Source of the DNA: Candidatus Aminicenantota bacterium
Lineage (GTDB): Bacteria > Acidobacteriota > Aminicenantia > Aminicenantales > Aminicenantaceae
Length of the DNA: 5,341 bases
Assembly: GCA_030620655.1 (NCBI GenBank)
Contig: JAUXEH010000228.1
Location: forward strand, 1-5,341
Direction of reading: 5' to 3'
Position 1 is the first letter of the stretch. Every line of letters begins with the position of its first letter. The translations under genes were made by a program, and so were the position numbers. Shown here piece by piece: positions 1-5,341 of the stretch. The notes beneath the pieces are model-generated. The model had not been told where the DNA came from. It was given only the letters and a program-made list of their open reading frames with translations, and did no database searches.

Positions 1-2
1 AC

Positions 3-2120
3 TATGTCCCCCGCTGGTCCCCTGACAGCATGAAGATCGCCTATGTGGACTGTCACCTTACCCTCTGGTATGTGGATCTGGAGGCAAAGAGGCCGGTCAG
101 GGTGGACAAGGGCCGGTTCTACGGGGATACGGGGGGCCTGATCCCCAACTGGTCGCCGGATTCCCAATGGCTGGCCTACACGAAGCGGCTGACCAACTAC
201 CTGGGAGCGGTCTTCCTGTACTCGCTGGAAGCCGGAAGGAGCACGCGGATCACAGACGGGATGAGCGATGCCGGTATGCCCGTATTCGACCCTGGGGGGA
301 AATACCTCTATTTCACGGCCAGCACGGATTCCGGGGCCTCTCTTCAGCCCGACATCCACAGCGGCTTCCGGACCCTGACACGTTCCGCCTACATGGCGGT
401 GCTGTCCAAGGACGACCCGTCTCCCTTCGCCCCAGAGAGCGATGAGGAAAAGATCGAGGACAAGCCGGCTGAAAAACCGGAAAAGGAGTCTAAAAAGGAA
501 GCCGATGAAAAGGAGGACGCCAAAGAGATTGAGGTCAAAATCGACCTGGATGGCATCCTGCAGCGGATCCTGGCCGTTCCTTTACCGGCCAGGCGTTATG
601 TTGATCTCCAGACCGGAAATAAAGGTGTGCTCCTGGCGGTGGAAGCCGTCGCCCCGGTACCAGGGACATTCTTCTCCCCAGGGAACACGGTGCACCGCTA
701 TGATCTCGAGCAGCGCCGGGCTGATGTGGTCATCAGCGGTATCAATTCCTTCGAGATAGCGCGGAACGGGAAAAAATACCTGTACAGCCAGCGCAGCCGC
801 TGGCTTATCGGAGACCTGCGCCCCATGCCCCCGGCCGGAGCTCCCTCCCCTCCTGCTTCCGCATCCAAGCCCGGTAAGGCCCTGGCCACCGAGAACATCC
901 AGATCAGGGTTAAGCCTCGTGAAGAGTGGAAACAGATGTACAACGAGATCTGGCGCATCCAGCGGGAGTTCTTCTACGATCCCGGCCTCCATGGGCTGGA
1001 CCTGGACAAGACCCGGAAGAAATACGCGCCCTATGTCAATGCCGTGGCTTCCCGTCAGGACCTGAATTACCTCTTCGCCGAAATGCTGGGCGAGATGACC
1101 GTGGGGCACCTCGGTGTCGGAGGCGGAGACATCCCCCGGGCGGATCGGGTTCCCACCGGCCTTCTGGGAGCGGATTATTCCATTGAGAACGGCCGTTACC
1201 GCTTTGTCCGCATCTTCAACGGCGAGAACTGGAACCCCCAGTTCAGCGCACCCCTGACACAGCCGGGAGTGAACGTGAAGACGGGTGAATACCTCCTGGC
1301 CGTAGACGGGCAGGAGGTCAAAGGTTCAGACAATGTCTACCGGTACTTCGAGGGCAAGACAGGCAAACAGGTCGTCCTCAAGGTGGGACCTAACCCGGAT
1401 CCGGAGGACTCCCGGGAGGTCACAGTGGTCCCCGTTGGTAGCGAATCCTCTCTGCGCAATTTTGCTTGGATCGAGGACAACCGCCGCTATGTTGAAAAGG
1501 TGACCGACGGGCGCGTGGCCTATGTCTACATGCCTGACACGTCTTTTGGTGGATACACCTATTTCAACCGCTACTTCTATGCCCAGGTCGGGCGTGAGGC
1601 GGTCATCGTGGATGAGCGATTCAACGGTGGCGGGATGCTGGCCACGGACATCATCGAGCGCTTCCAGCGCAAGATTATGAGCCTGGTCGCTACGCGGGAC
1701 GGCGAAGACGAAGTCCAGCCTCAGGGCGCGATCTTCGGGCCCAAGGTCATGCTCATAAACGAGTTCGCCGGCTCGGGCGGGGATGCCATGCCCTGGTACT
1801 TCAAGAAAGCCAAGGTGGGGCCTCTGGTAGGCAAACGCACGTGGGGAGGCCTGGTAGGCCGCGCAGGGGCACCGTCCCTCATGGACGGCGGCTATGTATC
1901 ATCTCCCAGCTCCGGTGTATGGAGCCCCGACGGCCATTGGATCGCGGAGAACATCGGGGTTATCCCTGACGTTGAGGTGGAGCTCGACCCCGAGCTGGTC
2001 AGGCAGGGTAAGGATCCCCAGTTGGATAAGGCCATAGAGATCGTGATGGACGAGCTAGCCAGGAATCCCCTGCCCAAGCCCAAGAGGCCGGCATATCCCG
2101 ATCATCACAAGAAAAAGTGA
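3..2120 (+). CDS. Tricorn-like S41 serine protease, 5'-truncated by window edge
   Basis: This is the C-terminal part of a tricorn protease homologue (peptidase family S41), predicted to cleave peptides or unfolded proteins. The frame is open from base 3 and reads a W-S-P-D-S propeller motif before the ATG at 30, so that ATG is internal and the true start is upstream. Visible order: TolB/PD40-like propeller strands (WSPDS near 12 and again at 150), an E/K-rich insert (435-539), more propeller, a Pro/Ala-rich linker (about 822-885), a tricorn C1-like helical region (about 918-1140), a PDZ-like region (about 1158-1440) and the S41 core (about 1500-2010). Candidate catalytic residues are His (codon 1107, in VGHLGV), the nucleophile Ser (codon 1773, in GSGGD) and Glu (codon 1947, in ENIGVIPD). 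VDERFNGGG is also typical. Archaeal tricorn has Ser before the His; here it is Gly. The stop is TGA at 2118. Localisation is unknown because the N-terminus is missing. Family assignment is firm; substrate is unknown. Confidence 0.93.
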   Translation, partial: YVPRWSPDSMKIAYVDCHLTLWYVDLEAKRPVRVDKGRFYGDTGGLIPNWSPDSQWLAYTKRLTNYLGAVFLYSLEAGRSTRITDGMSDAGMPVFDPGGKYLYFTASTDSGASLQPDIHSGFRTLTRSAYMAVLSKDDPSPFAPESDEEKIEDKPAEKPEKESKKEADEKEDAKEIEVKIDLDGILQRILAVPLPARRYVDLQTGNKGVLLAVEAVAPVPGTFFSPGNTVHRYDLEQRRADVVISGINSFEIARNGKKYLYSQRSRWLIGDLRPMPPAGAPSPPASASKPGKALATENIQIRVKPREEWKQMYNEIWRIQREFFYDPGLHGLDLDKTRKKYAPYVNAVASRQDLNYLFAEMLGEMTVGHLGVGGGDIPRADRVPTGLLGADYSIENGRYRFVRIFNGENWNPQFSAPLTQPGVNVKTGEYLLAVDGQEVKGSDNVYRYFEGKTGKQVVLKVGPNPDPEDSREVTVVPVGSESSLRNFAWIEDNRRYVEKVTDGRVAYVYMPDTSFGGYTYFNRYFYAQVGREAVIVDERFNGGGMLATDIIERFQRKIMSLVATRDGEDEVQPQGAIFGPKVMLINEFAGSGGDAMPWYFKKAKVGPLVGKRTWGGLVGRAGAPSLMDGGYVSSPSSGVWSPDGHWIAENIGVIPDVEVELDPELVRQGKDPQLDKAIEIVMDELARNPLPKPKRPAYPDHHKKK

Positions 2121-2129
2121 CGTATGATC
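2100..2129. other. Imperfect inverted repeat at the convergent gene junction
   Basis: GATCAT (2100-2105) pairs with ATGATC (2124-2129), and the inner CAC (2106-2108) pairs with GTG (2117-2119). The loop is A-rich (8 bases) and one side has a 4-base bulge. It covers the tricorn stop codon and ends just before the M14 stop codon. No T-tract follows on either strand, so it is not a canonical intrinsic terminator. It could be a weak bidirectional 3'-end structure or chance. Confidence 0.25.
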
Positions 2130-2130
2130 C

Positions 2131-4728
2131 TTACCGCATCAGGGCATTGAACATCAGCTTGTAAGTGCCGTGGGTCTGGCTGCGGTGCTGGGTCCGGAAT
2201 CCGATCAGGATCACTTTTCCTTTGCCGTGTTGGGCTGATATCATGGCCGCCTTTCCCGACAGGTGCTCCTCCCCGATCAGCCATCCGCTCTGAAGGATGT
2301 CCCTGTCCACGAAGCGTACCAGGGTCTGGTAATCCTCGTTGTGCTGGCCCGGGGTGACCTCGAAAGCCTGGCTGCCGTAGAATACCACAAAGCCCGCTTC
2401 CGGCATCCCATACGCCAGGGGATGGTGGTTGTCGAACGAGACCCGGAGCGTGGAACCGGCGCAGTAGAACTCCTGAGGAGGGAGGCCGTCCGCAACTCTG
2501 CGGACGTTCAGCCCGAATTTATCGATGGCGAAGCCGCAGGCTTCGGCAAACGTCACCAGCGTACCACCTTCCCGGACAAAAGTTTTGAGGGCCTCGACTC
2601 CCTCATTACCGATTCCGCTCCTGTATTCGGGCGGGACCGCCGTGGAGACATACCGCCGTGCATCGGGCGGGATCTGACCGGTGATCATGCCGCTGGAGTC
2701 GCTGGGCAGGATGATGACATCGTAGTTTTTGATGAGACTGCCCTTCTTGATCTCCGCGTCCTTGAGCGAGGTGTAGGGGAACGCGAACTGCTCCAGGACA
2801 AAACGGGTCCAGCCTTCGTCCATGTTGCCGCCCCAATAGCGGTGATACATCCCGACTCGCATGCGTCTGAGGTGGTGGATTCCCTTTCCGGGAACATCCT
2901 CGATGGCCTTGAAACCGACCCCGGTTTCCTGTGCAACATCCCTCAGGGCCGCCTCAGAGCCGCCTGAGAGGACGAAGTCACCGGGCCGAAGCCCCAGGGT
3001 CGCTTTGTCGACCCTTTGGACCTCTACGCCTTTGTCGAGCAGAAGGTTCACGGCCTTGAAGCCTGCGTTCAGGCGCCCGTCGAGCACATAGAACGATCCG
3101 TCGGCATCTACCTTGCCTGAGACCTTCAACCCATCGTTCAGGACCTGGAAATCGCCATCTACCGAATCATCGATCGGATCCACCCGTACGCCCATGAACT
3201 CGGCCATGGTGTGGGTGGCCAGGTCATACGGACGCAGCGGTGTGCCGTCCCGGTCGCGCGTCCAGTCGTTGTCGGCATAGAAAGTCCTGCCGAGGAGGTT
3301 GCGGATGAGGCCCATCTTGGGTTGGGCCAGGGAGATGAGCACGGCCCCCCGGGGATAGGTCACTCCGCCGGCCTTGAAATCTGCCCGGGCCTGCCGGATC
3401 TCGATCCCGGACTGCAGCAGGGTGTTGACCATCTTGACCGCGGTCAGCGGGTCATGTTGTTGGGTGGGTATGACATATGCCTTGGGTGTGCCCTCGGCAC
3501 CCCGCTCGGTCTGCCGCTTGGCCTTCAGGTAGGCGTTCCAGAGCACTGTCTCCTTGTTGCGGGCTGCGAGGTCCAGTAGGGCCCAGGCCGAGATCTTCTT
3601 CTGTTCCACGATGTCCCGGAGCTTCCACCAGCCGCCCGGCCAGGGATTGGGAAAGGTCGACTGGGCCTCGTACCTTGGGAAAGCCCGTGCGCCTCCCCGA
3701 AGCTGCTCGGGGTGGATGTACAAGGGGGTAGCCAGCTTGGCGCTGGCCGACTCGGTCAGCATGCCGGCGATGTTATGAAAGGGAGTGATCCAGTGCCAGC
3801 CGAAATGGCCCCAGCCCGGAAATTGGGCGGCATTCAGGATGCCGGATTTGCCGTTTTCCTCCAGCTTGTAGGCGATGTGGGCGCCGTACCAGCTCATCTC
3901 CCTCCAGACCAAGGGATCGGCATAGGGGCGTATGGGCTCGCAGTAGGGCGGAACATAGAACCGGGCGCCGTAGCTCCCCATGTGGTGATGATCGATGTAG
4001 GCCTGCGGGGGCCAGTCCCGGTACATGATCTGGGCCGCATACACAGATTCGATCATGTTGAGGAAGTCGCCGTCCCGGTTGTTGTCATGGCCCACGTATT
4101 TGTGGTAGAGCCAGGGAAGGCCCGCCCCCTCGTATTCCGTGCCCACGGTCTTGCGGTACCAGTCCGTGACCATGATCTGCCCATCCGGGTTGAAGCAGGG
4201 GATCATGCAGAAGATCACGTTGTCCAGGATGCGCCGCGTTTCTTCATCCGTGCGGGAGAGAAGGTCATAGGTGAGCTCGACCGCCATCTGTGTCCCCCCG
4301 ATCTCGGTGGCGTGCAGGCTCATGGACTGGCATATGACGGCTTTCCCCTCCTTGACGTATTCTCTGATCTCCGCCTCGGCGATGCCCCTCGGATCGCTGA
4401 TCCGGGCATTCACATCCCGCAGGCGCTCCAGGTCGGACATGTTCTTTGGGGCGGTGATGATCACGAAAAGGAAAGGATTCCCCATGGTGGCCGGCCCCAT
4501 GTCGATGACCTTGATCGCGGTGCTTTCACGTTCCATGAGCTTGAAATAATCGACGATCCGGTCCCAGCGGGCAATCTTGCGGTCGGCGCCCATCTGAAAG
4601 CCGAAAAACTCATCGGGCGAAGTGATCGTGTTTTGAGCCCCTGCCGTGGGGGCCAACAGCCCCAGGATCAGAAAGCACAGGGCAAAGCGGTAAAATAGGA
4701 CCTGAAGACAGCAGTTATTCGACCTCAT
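2131..4728 (-). CDS. Secreted M14 zinc carboxypeptidase with C-terminal GATase-like domain
   Basis: Predicted exported metallocarboxypeptidase of family M14 (865 residues), which would remove C-terminal residues from peptides. A signal peptide is visible: Arg near the start, hydrophobic core at about 10-26, and an A-G-A|Q cleavage site after residue 31. The M14 domain covers about 35-400. The zinc ligands are H139 and E142 (HATE) plus a His in D-H-H-H-M-G, most likely H248. FNPDG (179-183) and NNR (216-218) are substrate-site motifs, and E326 (LTESAS) is the likely catalytic Glu. The middle (about 415-620) is a less defined linker region. Residues about 622-865 resemble the class I glutamine-amidotransferase-like domain common in this subfamily (NMDEGW, GGTLVTF, GFRTQHRSQTHGT near the end). 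I see no obvious complete amidotransferase triad, so this part is probably non-catalytic. The ATG at 4728 is preceded by a strong Shine-Dalgarno sequence, the frame is closed by an upstream TGA, and the next Met (46) would lose the signal. The gene appears intact. Substrate preference cannot be read. Confidence 0.95.
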   Translation of the reverse strand: MRSNNCCLQVLFYRFALCFLILGLLAPTAGAQNTITSPDEFFGFQMGADRKIARWDRIVDYFKLMERESTAIKVIDMGPATMGNPFLFVIITAPKNMSDLERLRDVNARISDPRGIAEAEIREYVKEGKAVICQSMSLHATEIGGTQMAVELTYDLLSRTDEETRRILDNVIFCMIPCFNPDGQIMVTDWYRKTVGTEYEGAGLPWLYHKYVGHDNNRDGDFLNMIESVYAAQIMYRDWPPQAYIDHHHMGSYGARFYVPPYCEPIRPYADPLVWREMSWYGAHIAYKLEENGKSGILNAAQFPGWGHFGWHWITPFHNIAGMLTESASAKLATPLYIHPEQLRGGARAFPRYEAQSTFPNPWPGGWWKLRDIVEQKKISAWALLDLAARNKETVLWNAYLKAKRQTERGAEGTPKAYVIPTQQHDPLTAVKMVNTLLQSGIEIRQARADFKAGGVTYPRGAVLISLAQPKMGLIRNLLGRTFYADNDWTRDRDGTPLRPYDLATHTMAEFMGVRVDPIDDSVDGDFQVLNDGLKVSGKVDADGSFYVLDGRLNAGFKAVNLLLDKGVEVQRVDKATLGLRPGDFVLSGGSEAALRDVAQETGVGFKAIEDVPGKGIHHLRRMRVGMYHRYWGGNMDEGWTRFVLEQFAFPYTSLKDAEIKKGSLIKNYDVIILPSDSSGMITGQIPPDARRYVSTAVPPEYRSGIGNEGVEALKTFVREGGTLVTFAEACGFAIDKFGLNVRRVADGLPPQEFYCAGSTLRVSFDNHHPLAYGMPEAGFVVFYGSQAFEVTPGQHNEDYQTLVRFVDRDILQSGWLIGEEHLSGKAAMISAQHGKGKVILIGFRTQHRSQTHGTYKLMFNALMR

Positions 4729-4730
4729 TC

Positions 4731-4740
4731 TCTCCTCCTC
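4731..4740 (-). promoter_or_regulatory. Ribosome binding site of the M14 peptidase gene
   Basis: On the minus strand the bases read GAGGAGGAGA, containing a full AGGAGG Shine-Dalgarno core 5 bases before the ATG at 4728. This fixes the start codon and suggests efficient translation. Confidence 0.85.
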
Positions 4741-4755
4741 GATAGGGCTGTCCCC

Positions 4756-4783
4756 ATTATCTCAAAACAGAGCGTCCCGTCAA
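4756..4783 (-). promoter_or_regulatory. Candidate sigma-70-type promoter for the M14 peptidase gene
   Basis: On the minus strand a TTGACG box (4783-4778) is followed after 16 bases by GATAAT (4761-4756). Each hexamer matches five of six consensus positions. Transcription would start near 4749, giving a leader of about 20 bases that just includes the strong ribosome binding site. The call rests on consensus matching and position only. Confidence 0.5.
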
Positions 4784-4920
4784 ACGAAATGATGATAATC
4801 TCATTGCCAAACCTGACGAGCCGGATTTTATCCGAATACCAGGATTTTGAAGTTTACGCCCTCCAAGGCATCTCTGAAGCCCGAATCGGTTTTTTTATAA
4901 AACATGGGTATCTATCCTGC

Positions 4921-4948
4921 TTCTCAGTCGTTTATATGATTGTATACT
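4921..4948 (+). promoter_or_regulatory. Weak candidate promoter for the lipoprotein gene
   Basis: TTCTCA (4921-4926, four of six matches to the -35 consensus) is followed after 16 bases by TATACT (4943-4948, five of six matches to the -10 consensus). A second -10-like hexamer, TATGAT, lies at 4935-4940. Transcription from TATACT would start near 4955 and leave a leader of roughly 107 bases before the ATG at 5062. In an AT-rich stretch such matches arise easily, so this is tentative. Confidence 0.3.
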
Positions 4949-5047
4949 TTGTAACACATTTAAGCTGGGGATTAACAGCTCAGGATATCCAACTGGAATA
5001 AATCCAGGGTTTGAGTGTATGAGGGATAGCAAAGGGAATACAATTCC

Positions 5048-5054
5048 GGGAGGT
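5048..5054 (+). promoter_or_regulatory. Ribosome binding site of the lipoprotein gene
   Basis: GGGAGGT lies 7 bases before the ATG at 5062 and supports that start over the out-of-frame ATG at 5019, which has no purine-rich sequence in front of it. Confidence 0.8.
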
Positions 5055-5061
5055 AATAAGA

Positions 5062-5341
5062 ATGAAGCGCAATCAAATCCTAGCCGTCATTCTAGCGATT
5101 TCAATTCCTATTTTGTGCACCGGATGCGGCCAAAGCGGGAGCGAATGGGCAGGTTCCATCTCCCGGGACGCGGGTGTGGTCATCGTCAAGAATCCCATCG
5201 AACCTAAATATGGATCGGAAGTCTTCAGCCTAGAGGAGGAGCTTTCCATCGGCGAATCCGAGGGCAGCGACGAGTACATGTTCCAGGACGTCAGGGGAAT
5301 CACCGTCAATGGGGATGGGGATATCTATGTGCTCGACTCAG
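5062..5341 (+). CDS. Putative 6-bladed beta-propeller lipoprotein, 3'-truncated by window edge
   Basis: Only the first 93 codons are present. The N-terminus is a lipoprotein-type signal: K2 and R3, a hydrophobic stretch at about 6-18, then L-C-T-G-C, with C22 the likely lipidated Cys (Cys rather than Leu at -3 is atypical, and C19 is a poorer alternative). After a short Gly/Ser-rich stretch come VVIVKNP, FSLEEELSIGE (about 57-67) and a first blade-like segment ending DVRGITVNGDGDIYVLDS. The last part matches NHL/6-bladed propeller repeats, where G-D-I-Y-V-L-D is a typical strand. From memory, this arrangement is common in Aminicenantes and related bacteria, where many paralogues of unknown function occur. 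It is probably anchored in a membrane and facing the periplasm or cell surface. Ligand or partner cannot be inferred. It is divergent from the M14 gene, so shared control is possible but unproven. Confidence 0.82.
   Translation, partial: MKRNQILAVILAISIPILCTGCGQSGSEWAGSISRDAGVVIVKNPIEPKYGSEVFSLEEELSIGESEGSDEYMFQDVRGITVNGDGDIYVLDS

Larger units (their letters stand above)
4729..5061. other. Divergent intergenic region between the M14 and lipoprotein genes
   Basis: This 333-base stretch separates two divergently read genes and is visibly richer in A/T than the coding sequence around it, especially from about 4785 to 5045. It holds candidate promoters for both directions and both ribosome binding sites. 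Other small structures are a spaced direct repeat of GGATTTT (4823-4829 and 4842-4848) and a weak 5-bp inverted repeat CTGGA/TCCAG (4993-4997 and 5003-5007) that would lie in the leader of the plus-strand gene. A 70-codon open frame inside it (4789-5001) has no ribosome binding site and is not called as a gene. I see no tRNA, riboswitch or terminator. Confidence 0.7.

Noticed and set aside
30..32. ATG at 30 as the start of the tricorn-like gene
   Set aside because: The frame is open upstream to the window edge and encodes a propeller motif (W-S-P-D-S), no ribosome binding site precedes the ATG, and the family normally has several hundred more N-terminal residues.
2199..2219. ATCC/GGAT short stem followed by a T-rich stretch, a possible terminator for the tricorn gene
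   Set aside because: A 4-bp stem inside the M14 coding sequence with only four T nearby is too weak.
3712..4698. A 328-codon open frame antisense to the M14 gene
   Set aside because: It lies wholly opposite a well-supported peptidase gene. Its protein has no recognisable domain, so it is a by-product of GC-rich codon use. The same applies to the 234-codon frame at 2263-2967 and to the minus-strand frame at 582-1109 within the tricorn gene.
4725..4757. A tiny minus-strand frame (ATG plus 9 codons) whose TGA overlaps the M14 ATG, resembling a coupled leader peptide
   Set aside because: Its ATG overlaps the predicted -10 box, so it would lie upstream of the transcript start, and it has no ribosome binding site of its own. 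It would become interesting only if the start site maps further upstream.
4880..4899. CCGAATCGG followed by a run of seven T, resembling an intrinsic terminator
   Set aside because: The stem is at most 4 bp with a 1-base loop, which cannot form a stable hairpin, and no gene ends nearby.
4943..4951. TATACTTTG as a Bacteroidota-type -7 element (TAnnTTTG)
   Set aside because: The spacing between TA and TTTG is off by one base either way, and no TTTG -33 element was identified; the other content does not point specifically to Bacteroidota.
4789..5001. A 70-codon plus-strand open frame in the intergenic region
   Set aside because: No Shine-Dalgarno sequence precedes it, its composition matches AT-rich intergenic DNA, it overlaps the candidate lipoprotein promoter, and the protein is unrecognisable.
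5039..5044. TACAAT, a good -10 match just before the lipoprotein gene
   Set aside because: Transcription would start on top of the ribosome binding site (5048-5054), and no -35 box sits at suitable spacing (TTGAGT at 5011 is 22 bases away).

Overview
This window looks like bacterial chromosome from a GC-rich, Gram-negative-type organism that exports proteins. It carries parts or all of three protein genes and one divergent intergenic region. The protein families are a tricorn-like S41 protease, a large M14 zinc carboxypeptidase with a C-terminal glutamine-amidotransferase-like domain, and a lipoprotein that begins like a 6-bladed beta-propeller. Together they resemble gene content of Candidatus Aminicenantes or Acidobacteriota. 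That lineage call is an inference from remembered family phrases (for example FSLEEELSIGE in the lipoprotein), not a database result.

Layout: (1) Positions 3-2120, plus strand: the 3' part of a tricorn-protease homologue. Its 5' end lies outside the window, because the frame stays open and propeller-like from the first base. (2) Positions 2131-4728, minus strand: a complete 865-codon secreted M14 peptidase, convergent with the tricorn gene. Only 10 bases separate the two stop codons, and an imperfect inverted repeat sits on the junction. (3) Positions 4729-5061: a relatively AT-rich divergent intergenic region with a good minus-strand promoter candidate for the M14 gene and a weaker plus-strand candidate. 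(4) Positions 5062-5341, plus strand: the 5' part of a lipoprotein gene that runs off the window.

Functional reading: the M14 protein has a clear export signal, and the third protein has a lipoprotein signal. The localisation of the tricorn-like protein cannot be judged because its N-terminus is missing. Both peptidases would act on peptides or proteins, one as a serine endopeptidase or peptide trimmer and the other as a metallocarboxypeptidase. This suits a peptide-scavenging lifestyle, but the genes are not co-oriented and no operon is supported. I see no RNA gene, CRISPR array, insertion sequence, attachment site or replication origin. I see no convincing new defence or mobile system. The notable points are protein-level details (a Gly where archaeal tricorn has its accessory catalytic Ser, a charged insert in the propeller, a His triplet at the zinc site, an atypical lipobox) and the tight convergent junction.
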